Source of the DNA: Promerops cafer
Taxonomy: Eukaryota; Chordata; Aves; Passeriformes; Nectariniidae
Direction of reading: 5' to 3'
NCBI GenBank assembly: GCA_013398275.1
Contig: VZSE01013530.1
Coordinates: 1,612,001 to 1,676,000 of the forward strand
DNA: 64,000 bases
Shown here: in pieces, positions 23,018-35,000 of the stretch
Position numbering within the stretch: position 1 is the stretch's first letter
How the letters are laid out: each line of letters begins with the position of its first letter
Notes under the pieces: generated by a model
The model's database searches: none
What the model was told of the DNA's origin: nothing
Seen by the model: the letters and a program-made list of their open reading frames with translations, nothing else
Position numbers and translations under genes: made by a program

Positions 23018-26000
23018 CTGGAAGAGAGAGAAAAGGCCTCTTTTAGTGCCTTCCCAGAGTGTGCAGAGACCCATGGCAGAGCAAACCCATTGCTTTTTAT
23101 CTGCAATATAAACCAGCAAGCCCCTGGGAAGAATTAAGCAGACAAACCCATATCTCAGACACCAGAGATTTATATTCACCCTCTTTCTTGGTGTCAGGGA
23201 AATTGTAGTCTTTAAAAGTGCAAAAGGACATGCCACAGTGTCCTGTACGAAACAAAAGAGCTTTTCCCAGGATAGTTACTTTTTGTCTAGGAAATAAATC
23301 CTCCCAGCAGTCTAAACTTCATTCAATCAATCTTGAGGGCCAGTTCTGAATATAAGATGCACTTTTTGTGGCACTGGGACCTGGAACTTACTTGCAACCT
23401 CCAGCCTGGCGTGGCACGTGGCCACCCCTGCCCCGTTGACAGCAGACACGGTGTACCAGCCAGCATCCTTCTTGTTTGCATTATGGATCAGGAGGCAAAT
23501 CCTTCCAGTATTGTCATGGAGCAAGCTGAAAAATGAAGGTGTTAATGCCTAAGTGCTTTGAGGGGGAAGGAGAGAAAGCAGAGTCAGTTTACATGCTGAG
23601 GAGCTGAGAAAGCCCCAGAACAATTCTTGCAGGGCACTGCACACTGCTCAGACATGAACACTGCATTTGTGTTAGAGCCACCAGTGATTCACGTCTTGGC
23701 ACCATGCAGGTGGCATCAATGTGTAGCCCCACACTGCACATTTCAGTCCTAAAGCTGTGCTTCTGCACGGACCCTCTGCTGCTGCTGGCACTCAGAGGAA
23801 CACCTGGGCACAGCTCTCTCCCTCTGTGCCCCCTAAACAAGGCTCTCAGCACCGTGCCTGGCCAGCACATGGGCCCGTGCCCTCTGTGTCACACATGAGG
23901 GACAGATCCAACTTTCCAGCCTGCTGCATTTAGAGACCAGCCCATTTACATTTGATTTAGCAAATACTGGTTGTTGTTTTCTAACACACCAATGGCCAAC
24001 TCATCAGTGGGATACCTTATTCGGTCTGTATTATATTGTACCATTTCGTTGTTTCTTTTCCAGTAAATCCGAGGTGTTGGGATGGCAGAGATCTGGCATT
24101 CCAGTCTGGCTGTGTCTCCTTCAAAAACCTTTTTGCTTTGTGGCTTGAAAATGAAAGTTGGAGGCATGTGATGTTCTTTAGCTAAATTAAAGGGGAGAGA
24201 TAAGGAGGAGTTACTGGAAGTGTGGAATGCTAATGTCATGCTTGTTTTTTGAGTTTTCAGGATGCTAAATTCAGGAGGACACATGTTCCTCACTGCATCT
24301 GCTTAGCCTGCAGGCAGTTCCCATGAGCTAAAGGGTGTAGTAAACACAGTCTACTTTACAAGGAGAGTCAATCAACATATGTTATCAATCCTGGAAAATT
24401 AATAACATTACTTAAATGAAATTCTGGACATCTCACTATATCTAAATATCCTGATAGAAGTGGCTTGAAGAAATATGGCATCCTAGATGTAGTTATTAAA
24501 ATAGTCTTGGAACAGGTAAGTCGATTTTTTATTGTTTGAGCCTGGATATGTGGAGTGCTACCTCTGCTTCTTATTAGTTTAATGTCCCAAACACAGGGAG
24601 GAAAGCAGTAGATTGCTGAGACTTTCCCTGCGTGGCCAGGGAATTATCAGTGCTCTCAGTCTTACCAATCACTTCCACTTTTACTGTGAAAGATGCTTCT
24701 CCTGCCCGGTTGACAGCCACACATTCGTATGTCCCTGCATCAGCTGCTTTGACTGCTTCAAAAATAAAGGAGTGGAACCCCTTTTCTGACACTATCATTT
24801 TATGGAACTGATCCTGATGAACCATCCTTCCATTCTGGTACCACATCACATCTGGAGTCGGGAGCCCACTAACCTGTGAGGGAGAGGAGAGCAGTGAAGA
24901 GTTAAGCACCTTTAAGATAATCAAATCCCCCCAATACTACAGGGAGCTCGATGCTGACAGGTGATCAAACCACATTTCTACTGCAAAACTGTATAGTGTC
25001 ACCTAGTTCTGAATATTAATGTGATGCTGCACAGAAGGGCTCGTGGAGTGCTGTGGAAAGGTGAGCTTTAGCTACAAGAGAGTAGATGCTGCTCCTGCAA
25101 CCCCCTGCTGTTCCCTTCTTGTAGGTGGCTTTGATCAGGCCCGAGATGCTCATTGTGGGCTCAGCCTTTCCTTCCCACAGCTATCACTGCAGCAGTGCTG
25201 ACACCCACAGCTGATAATGGCTGTAAATAAGCTGTCCTGCAGGCATGCTCCAGCTTCTCCACAGCGTTCAGAAGTTTAGGCAGCTTGGAGGAAGATGGCT
25301 AAAGGCCATGGGTAAGTCTGGCCAGAGTTTACTGAAGCAAAGAGATTGGCAGTCATTAGGAAAGCCCAAGCCTGTGAGGGAGAGCAGGGTCCTTTCTTAC
25401 CCCAGGGCTGGTACAGCTGCCATGAAGTTTTAGGCCGTTCTTGAGGTTTTTTTCTGTTTAGGGCATTTCCTTGCTTGTCTGCTCCAGCAAGGGTACAATT
25501 ACCTCAGGGAGGACTCATTAAAGGGAGGTGAGTCCTACACAAACCTTGCTGGACGTGTGTCCACTGAAGTAGTGGAGTCCCTGTGCAAAGCACAAAGGTC
25601 CTGCCTTTTTTTCAGCAGGGAATTAATATTCATTCTTCCCAAGGAGGTCTAGAGACATTTTGCAGTGGTCTATATTTACCACTAGTTAGCTTTAATCATA
25701 ATCTTATGCAGCTAATTCCATTTACGTTTTCCAAGGGACAATGCTGAAATATTCAGCCATCTCCTGTTTCTTGGTTTCCATAGCCTGGGGAGACCCTGAA
25801 CCATCTGCCTTTAGTGCTCTGGCCTATTAAACTGCAAAGGCACTGCAGAGACCTCTCTCCACACCCCACACCCCAAGAGGGAATGGAATGGGAAGGGAGA
25901 GGTTGGCAGTGGATTGGGAAGGGAGAGGTTGGCAGTGGATTGGGAAGGGAGAGGTTGGCATTACTTTGAAGTCGAGCCTGCAGAACCGCCCCTCCTCGAT

Positions 26001-29000
26001 CACTACATCTTCAGGCACTTGTGTAAAACGTGGCTGAAAAAACTTTTCCTGGATTGAGTCATGTCCACGGTCATCGCCTCTTGAGGATGGTCTGCTCCTG
26101 AAAATGGGACAGGAACAGTTAATTGTGTAAAAGCTACTGTAGCACGTGTGATATCAAAGCTCTGATTGCAGCTGGAATCACTCAACCTGTTTAGGAATCC
26201 AACACTACAGTTCTGGTTGGTTTATCAGCTGTAAGTCATAACTTTTGATCAGTCACTTCTCTTGCTCAAGTTGGTCAATTCAACACAGAAGCATAACCTT
26301 CATTATGGCCTAGTATCCAAAAGAATTGACAGGAGGAATTTGGCTGTGTTTCATTTTCATAATTTGTATTCATTTAAATAATTATATTTCTTTGACTAGA
26401 AATTAATCGTCTAGAATACAAAGAATATTTTCCCAAGATGCATGGAGCTTTTAAACCTCTAATGCTGTGCTTAGAATTCACTGGATTAAGATCATAGGCA
26501 TCATCACCCATCCACAAATGGTAGCATTTTATTCGGAAGGAAGTGAATTTAGTAATTACTAGTTTAGCAGAAGTGATAAGTAGTGAGATTAAACCAACAT
26601 TGTCTAGAAATGTTTGAAACAAGATCTTGAAGAATAGCACAGCACAAGTTTTTGCTTTACCTTACGTGTGTTGTAGGAACCTGCAGCCTGATGTTTTCTG
26701 CATTCTGGTGCTTGGGAAGAGAAAGAGGAGAGGTGAGTTCACTTAGAAAGATTTATCTGTAGATTGAATGAGAAGACATTTTAAGTTCATATCCTGACTG
26801 CTGCTTAAAATAAACCATGAATCTACTTCAGAAGTCATTGGGACAGGAGGCAGAGGAACTTGCATGAGGACCTGACACACTCTGCGTTCACCATAGGCTT
26901 TGCCATGCAGAACTTCACATTGCTGCCCAGGTGATGGGTGCAGCAGCTTTGTCTGGCACACAAAGTTTTCTGCCAGCCCATAACTTTTGTTAGAGAGGAG
27001 CAAGACTCCTGGCAATATCTAAACTGAGAGCTGAGTACAGAGTGTCCTTCCCCAAAGCAGGAATAGAAGTGGAATCGCTGGCAAGAGCCTCGTATTGTGC
27101 CCACTTAAATATGGTACCAACAGCGATGGACACATGCTGAGCTGGAAAATACTTTTCTTTCTAGATCACAGCACCAGCTAAGCTCGCTGACAACTCTGCA
27201 ATCACATGACTAAATCTGCTAAAGTACCCAGGATTGATTCCTGTTGGGAGCTTGGATGTTTGGAAAATGCGACAGAGTTTGGTGCCAGCGACTCATTTTA
27301 GCAGTGGAGTCAGAGAGAGCAAACGCAGCATGGAAATTTCTGGAGTGTTTGCACTGAGCCATTCCAATGTTTGGTTCTGTGCTCTGCAGCCCAGTCCTGT
27401 GGAACATTTAAGCCTGGGTTTAAACTTCAAGCAAGGAGGTAGTTTTAAGTTCAGGGGAAATATTACATGAATGAGGGTTTTGCTGGGCTGAGTTCAATGT
27501 GGAGTCCAAAGGCAATTGCCTGTATCTGCTCATTCACACAAGTTCTCTACAGTTATTACTTGTCCTGTGAAATTATGCTGTAGTGATGAAGTTGCTGATG
27601 ATTCTAATGTTACATGGACTAAGTTCCTGAGGAATTAGGAGGCTGAATGGATCAGTGACTACAATATTTAAAAGACTGAACAATGGGAGTAAGATGTCCC
27701 AAACATAAGCCAATCTCTGCTTCCAGGGTTCTTTTTTACATGCTGCCTTAAACATGCTGAAAAGTTGTCAGTCATCCTGTTTTGACTGCGTATTTCCTTG
27801 TTCTCTGCAAAAGATGAGGCTTCCCCTGCTCTCTGACATTCATAATTTTCCCTTCTTTCCTGCTCTTGTCAGGGGACTGTTGGGGAGAAATAGCTCAAAC
27901 GTGTATTCCTCCTTTGCTGTGATCTTCAGTGTCTGTTCCGTGCAGGAGTTCAGCTGAGGGCACTTTGGCAGGTGTGTGCCTGCTCCTGGCTCTCTGCTGC
28001 TTGCAGCAGGAGGGGTGTTTTCTCTCCTGCACAGGTACCCAGTGCCATACCAGGGACATTTCCACTACCTCTGAGCACAGAACTACCAAAGACAGCTTCT
28101 AATTGGCTTGAATAACCAACAAATGATGCAAGTCTCCAACTAAAACACTTTGGAAAATGCCAGTAGTGATAGATCCTTGTCTATCAGCGTGTGGGCTGCT
28201 GAAATAACTGCTTTACTTTCTCTTAATGGCTGCAGCCCCTTGGAAGGGCTAAAACCCAACCAACCCCAGCCCAAGGCCTTGACCTCTTGAAGCCAATGTC
28301 ACTTATTCTGAACAGTGACAGGTGTAAATCTTGTTGTCCTGGCCAAGCCTGCACTTGGACTGTTGGGAGTGGGTACCTGGCTCCCTCGTGGTGCTGCTCC
28401 CTGCCTGTCACAGACACTGGGTACTGTGCTGTGCAGCAGCTGTTGTGATTCCTCTCTGGAGAGGTCATTCCTACAGATCAGGCACAGCAAGGGAATGGTG
28501 CTTAAATTTTCCCCCTCTGCCATCACCCTGTGAAAACACCAAACCCCTGCCACGGAGAGCTCTGCCTTTGAGAGCCATCCCCTCACCTGCACTGGTACCA
28601 AATAAACCCCATCTCTGCCCCGTCCAGGTACAAGCAGGCCACAGCACAATCACAGGAAATCCCTGCTAGAGACAGGTCCCCAGTTACCTGTGCATTCTGC
28701 ATGTTGTCTTCACCCTGTGTGTCCAGCACAGAGGCAGCATTCACTGGTCCGAGCAGCCTGCGAGCCATTCTTTCTTCATAGGTCAATCGCTGAAAGCAGA
28801 GTGGAGAGCAACTCTAGTCAGAAGTCCATTTACTATTTCAGATCAGCTTGTCAAGAGCACATTAATATGCCACAAATTCAGGATGTTATCAATGGAAGCA
28901 GGAGCTGACCAGAAGCCCCACGTCTGGCCCAAAGGGTTTGCAGACTGTGATGCCAACTGAAGTCAGCCTCAATATATACAGCACTGAAATGCATAAAAGA

Positions 29001-32000
29001 TTAAACTGCCTGTTCATCAAAGCCTCCCTAATGCCATCTGTGGCCTTCCACTCCTCCTCTTTCTCTGCTGGGATTATTTATGGGTAGCTGATGGCATCAT
29101 CCTCAGAAGCCAGAGTCCCAGGGTACCTTTCTGTTAGGGCTGGGAAAACTTCCCAAGTCATTCAGCTGTGGAGCTGGAGGCATGATGGATGCTCCCAAAA
29201 AAGCAAGAGCCACACCAGAAGCAGGCACAGCCAGAGGGGAGCACCAGTGCCCCTGAAAGCACTGGGGAGGTTTATGCCAGCACATCTGCAGGGTGAAATG
29301 CTGTGAGCAGCCTGGGGAAGAGGCAAGGACACGTTTCAGGCATGACACAGTAACTTCCTACAATCTGGATGTGGCACACAGGGCTAAAAATGAGCAGAGT
29401 TAAATTCAAGCTCTGTCAGCTGGGTTACTTTAGAAAAGTGTGTTACTGCCCCGAGCACCAGAACACCTGACACTTCACTGCCCACAAAGTTTCACTGGGG
29501 TTTGGATTTTGTGACACGAGGGCGAGCTCTGACTGAATTTCTACTCTGAACAGATACACACGTGTCTGCTGCTGGCTGGGGAAAGGTTTGGGAGCCTTGT
29601 GGGACTTTTCTTTAGAAGAGAGCACAAGACCTTTAGCAGAACCTGTGAGAGCTGAATCTCCCTGAGGTCCTTACGTGTGTATCAAGTGTGGCTGAGATTG
29701 GCCAGTTGGCTCAGGCGCTGTTGGAGGACAGGGGGAGGAGGACACAGTGGTGATTGCATAAGCCTTATTTTTAGCCTGGCTTCCTATGGGAAGAAAAGCT
29801 GACTTGCTATGACAAGCTTTCTTACAGCACATAGGACATTCCTGTTCAGGGGCATATTCAGTCAGATCTGACCTATTTGTTTGCCCATTCTGTATTTAAA
29901 ATTACATATATGACACAAACCTGTTCTCGCTGATGTTCATGAAAATACTCCTTTCTTCTTCAGGGGAAAGAAGATGGAAACTTTAAACACTGGGCTTTTA
30001 CCAGTCTGCCTCCAGCCAGCAGGAAGGTTCCCACATTAGAAGCCTGCCTGCTCTAGCTTGCTGCAGTGGGCTTCCCTACTGGTAGCAAATTTTTCTCCCA
30101 TATTTTGATTTCTTGGTAAAAGGGGGTTTCATTGTGACCCTCTGAAGAATAAATAAATAAGTACTGAGACTAAGAGGCCTTATTATAGGAGACAGGCTTT
30201 ATGATAAAAGCTCATATAATTTCTTTCATTCATTGTGGTTCATGAAAAAGAAAAAATGTACCCCATTTTGTGGTGGTCACTGGAATGGACTCTCAAATAT
30301 TCCAATTTTTCCTCAGGTTCTAATGATTTTGAGATGTTTATTAACCCCAGTGTTGAAAACCAGGCTGTAGTCATGTCTAGAGAACTGAGGCATTCTCCTT
30401 GGATTTTTAATTTTCTGTGGATGTGATGTTCAACAGGATCCCCAGAAGAGAGTTCAAATTTGTGCCACAGCTCTAAACATGTTCCTTTTTGTTTCACATT
30501 GAAAGAATATTCCTGTCATAAATGGCTTTTGCTCTCGTGGGATCTCTTGAGGTTCTGAGTAAAGGTCTTTGGGCAGTGCTGCTCCTGCATTTCCTTCTGC
30601 TTTTGGCTCAGTTTGGAGGCTCCAGCCTCTCGGGTAGTAGAAGCAGTCTCTGCACCCTGCTTGCAGTACTGAGAGTTCTTTAATCCCTTACCTGGCTGCC
30701 ATTCTGGAGAAGGCTGTCTTTGCATCGGAGTTTCTTTTCCAAGTCCTGAATGAGGGCCTCTTTTGTTCCTCGAATTTCTTGGTCTGATGTCTTCTGCATA
30801 GAATTGATGCTGGCTTGTTTGTTATACATGGGCTGTGAGTAACTACTCATACAGAAAGAGAAAACAGAATTATTCCCCTAGGCCTGCTGGATTATTTGCT
30901 ATGTCTCCACAGAATGCACACTAAAATGTAAGCCTGCCTCCTAAAAACTGTGGATCAAACGAACCCACGAAACCTCTGGGAGGTGAACAGGCCAAGATGG
31001 GTAATTGAGTATCAAAACCTTAAGGGGGAGAAGCATCATGGTGCAGCCAAGTCACCGAGTGTCCTCCCACAGCACTCATTCAGCATCCCTGCATCCTGCA
31101 GCGGCCCCTCACAGCCTGACCCTGTGATACAGGGATACACAGGGATACAATCAACTCCTGGAGCTGGGTACCACGTTTGATTCTGAAAGGTGCTAGGAAA
31201 AGAGGAGAATCCATCAGAATGGGTTGCAAAGGTCTGCTGGAGGTCACAGCACTCTGTGCTGACAGGCTCTAACCTGGTTTGTGACCTGCAGTGGGGCCTC
31301 CTATGCTGCGCTTGTGTGCAGAAATTATTTCTATTCCAAATCTTCTTCCTCCTGTTGCTTGGAAATTTGTTCCGCTGACTAGACTAGAGTAGAAGGGTTA
31401 TAATTCCAGAACACTCCCAGCACTGCTTGGACTTAATAACTTAATGCAAGTTATAACTTTAAAACTTTAGTGATTTGCCCAACAGATGAATACATCTCAT
31501 GTCCCTGTTTGCTCATTAGCAGTGTGATTGGGAAAATAATTCCTCAACTCACCACGTGTTGCATTTAAGAACAGCTTATATGAAAAGCACAGTGAGGCAC
31601 CCAAGCCCTTTGCTATGGAAACAAACAACCCCACACTACAAACACAAACCCCAGCAGTCACTCTAGCTGTGTCCCAAACCCCCCACGCTCCTGCAGGACT
31701 ACAGGAAACACTCCCCAGTTAGCCCACCCCATCTTACCTTTCCCCTTCCCTCAGTGCTCTGATTCAGAAAACAGACAGAAATACTCTGATTTCCTGAATG
31801 AAAACTGACACTTAAACCGGGATTTATATGCAAGTCAGCAGGACCCCCTGCCCCTATCAACTTTCCAATATCTCACTTTGTGCATATTCTACCCTGACTT
31901 TCCCCAGGACCTCCAGCTGATATTGGCAGGAATACAAGTTGGTGAGAAGGCAAGGCCCAGCTCCCTTTGAGATCTCACTGACCTTGGAAGATATTTGGAT

Positions 32001-35000
32001 TGCAGCCCAAAGGCAAAATGATATAATACATATTCAGGAAAGAATTTATTCTTTGGTCTAAAGGGGTAAAATTTTCAAGGGGCTGCCTTTCTTTTACATG
32101 TTTAATAAAAGGGGTATTGTAGGTGAGTTTAGACACATCATGATGTGGAACCTGAAAATACCATTGAGACTTACTAGGACTCTCTAAGTTGTTTATGTGT
32201 GGGGAATACTACTGCTTTCCCCCTGTCTCCCTGTTCACAAACCATGTTTTTGGAAAGAAATTAATTAGAGATGGTTGCCTGTCTTCTGTTCCAAATAACA
32301 TTAAGAGATTTCTGTCAAATCAAATTAAACAATTCAAACCAGCTCCAGCAAACCCACGCAGCAGCCTGTGACGTGCCCACTGTGCAGTTTAATTCCCACC
32401 CAAGGGCGAGCGCTCAGCCTCCTAGCCCGGCTCACGCAGAGTTCTGCCTGGCTCACAGCAGCCAGTGGGAGCTGTGCCAGGGCATTGGTTTGGGATGGTC
32501 AGTGCTGGGGACAGGCCAGGCCGGAGGGAAGCAGGGCAGGTTAGAAGCCTGAGAATACTTACTGAGGTTCCATGGGAGAAGGAGCTGGGCTGTTATAGCC
32601 GGGCTGCGAGGGGAGCACTGAGCACAGGAAGGCTGCGGGGGATTGGTTAGGCACGGGCAGAAGCCTCTGCCCGGATGATGAGCTAGCAGGAGACTGTGCA
32701 GATGCAGGTGTGATGGGATATGTGGATTCCTTGGGGGCACTACAGGAAGGCGAGGAGAGCGTGATTGAAGAGCTCAGCGATGACGAGGAGGAGAATTTCT
32801 GCCCGCTGGGGTTACGAGGCTGTATGAGGATGGAGGACTGTTTGATTTCTCTGCTTGACTCTGTAGAGGCTGCAGGTCCTGGAGGCTGCTGTTGCCCTTG
32901 ACACACATTCTTAGACTGGATAAAGTGTTTTGGACGTTCGTAGTTAAACATGGTTGGTTGGCACATAGAGGAAACAGATGGGAGATTAGGGACACTCATA
33001 GGAGAGGTTTCACGGCTGTCCTGGGTTTGTGTTGGTGATAATTGGCTTTGGATAGGTGGCTGGTAAAAGCTAGGTGATAGGCCACAAAAGTTTTCTTGGC
33101 TAGGCTCCTGGATAGAATGGAGCCCTTGCCTTGCAGAACAGAGGCTTTCTTGGAGTGGATTTTCCCTTAAGGAAGACAATACAGATAAAATAAATTGTAC
33201 GTCACAAGCTGAATCACAAAAATACTGTGTTCTGAGCAGTACGAAGTCAAAGTTCAACTAAATTAAAGCTTGAACTTTAAATAAAGTTATTTAAGATGTG
33301 TTAGAACTGTCCCTCAACTGTATGAGCATTTTGGGTTACAATAACAAGCCACGCAGTCTGTCTGGCTCAGGTGCAATGATCACTACGCTTGTCTTATATG
33401 CTAGAGCTCAGTAAATTCTGAAGGAAACAGCGATTGGTTAACCACCTGCCTAAGTCTCCAGATGAACACAGATACTACTGCTAAGCCAGGTAATTTCCCA
33501 TGTATCATCTTAACTAAAAATCCCTGGATCCTGCTGTTTTGTACCCTGTCAAAATGCTAAAGGTACTATTCCCCAGAACCAGCTATCTATGCCAAGAAAT
33601 TCCTCGTACCATAAGGAGGCATGAAAGTTTCACTTTCTTTTAAGTCTAAAACTAAACTTTTGAAACCAAATCTCCTGATTTCTTCTCTAATGGGTTTTGA
33701 ATTCAGAGCTTCTGATATCCAACTGAGATTTGGGATTAGAATGCCAAGGACTGTGTGTCTCTGTTTGAGGTGATTTCCTGAGATTTGCTATTAAGGCTGC
33801 TAATTGCCAGAACGACATGAGCTGCAAGATAGGGTAGGGCAAGCTGAGCTGCTCAGAGTCCTGCATTTATTTTGTAGGTGTTTGATATCTAAAAACCTGG
33901 GCTTCCCATCAACACAAAACCCAGGAAAGTTTCATTGAGCAAGCTTTTTAAAATGGACAAATGACTTCAGCTCCAGGATAAATAAATAATCCCCCCAAAT
34001 AAACATAAAGCCACTAATAAAAAAAAAAAAGGGCAAAAAAGAAAAAAAAGAATATAAATCCCCACAGTTACATGTGCTGGAAAAAACTGTAATCTTGCCC
34101 CACTGAGATCAGCTGTTTCACTGCTATATATACCCAGTATATTGTATTCCTCTCGTTGGAGAGCCTGGAGAAGGGCTCCACGAGGTCATAAATTCCCATG
34201 GGGGGAGATAACTGGAGACCTTGGTCTGATATTAAGGACTCAAGGCTTTCATTTCCTAAAGGTAATCGTCAATATTAGTTGTGAATTAGCTGTAAGTAAA
34301 TAGAGGCCTTATAGTAAAAATTCCCCAACTTTTCCTTTGTCACGCTCTTGGAATTTGAAGCTGGCTCAAATTTTTGGAGCATGTCCACATTATGTCCTCA
34401 TTCACTGGTGCAGAAAACTCGTTAGGTCTTGTCTTTATCCCATTTTTATATCACTACCTGTGCACGGATTTGTACACTGACTGTACCACAGGCTGTGGAC
34501 AGCAACCAGCGTTTCCTCTGTGCTCTAGAACACTGCACTTAAGCGAGCTCTGGTGCACAGCGTCACTTCTCACAGCAAGGGACAAGCCATGTTCTCCTCA
34601 AATCATTCCACCTTGATTTAGGAGGGAAAAAAACAAATCCGAGGAGACATTTGACCTTGCAAGACGAAAACAGTAAGCGGTAACAGGGACAGTTTGCCTG
34701 TTGAAAAACAAACCCATGTTTTTGGCTCTGTTGCCGCCCACGTCCCCTTTGACACGGCCGCACCCTCAAGGTACGGTTTCACCTCAGCGCTCCCAGCCGC
34801 TGCAGTCCCTCACGCCGCCTCCCCAGCCGGCTTCCAGGTGAAAAGTGACGTGAAAAACCCGAACAAGCACCTTACCTACAGCCTAGGAGTTGTCCCCCGG
34901 GCCGTGGCCGGTATTTTGGGAAGGGACGGTCATTCACTGGCCCGGGCTGTCATAGCCGCCCTCTGCGCGGCGGTACGAGACCGGAGGCTTTAATGTGCTG

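Larger units (their letters stand above)
23018..28687 (-). other. MYOT 3' introns (between exons 8 and 14)
   Basis: Apart from the six small exons listed, this stretch is intron. It holds the 26-bp minisatellite at 25889. No other repeat or RNA gene was recognised. Confidence 0.8.
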
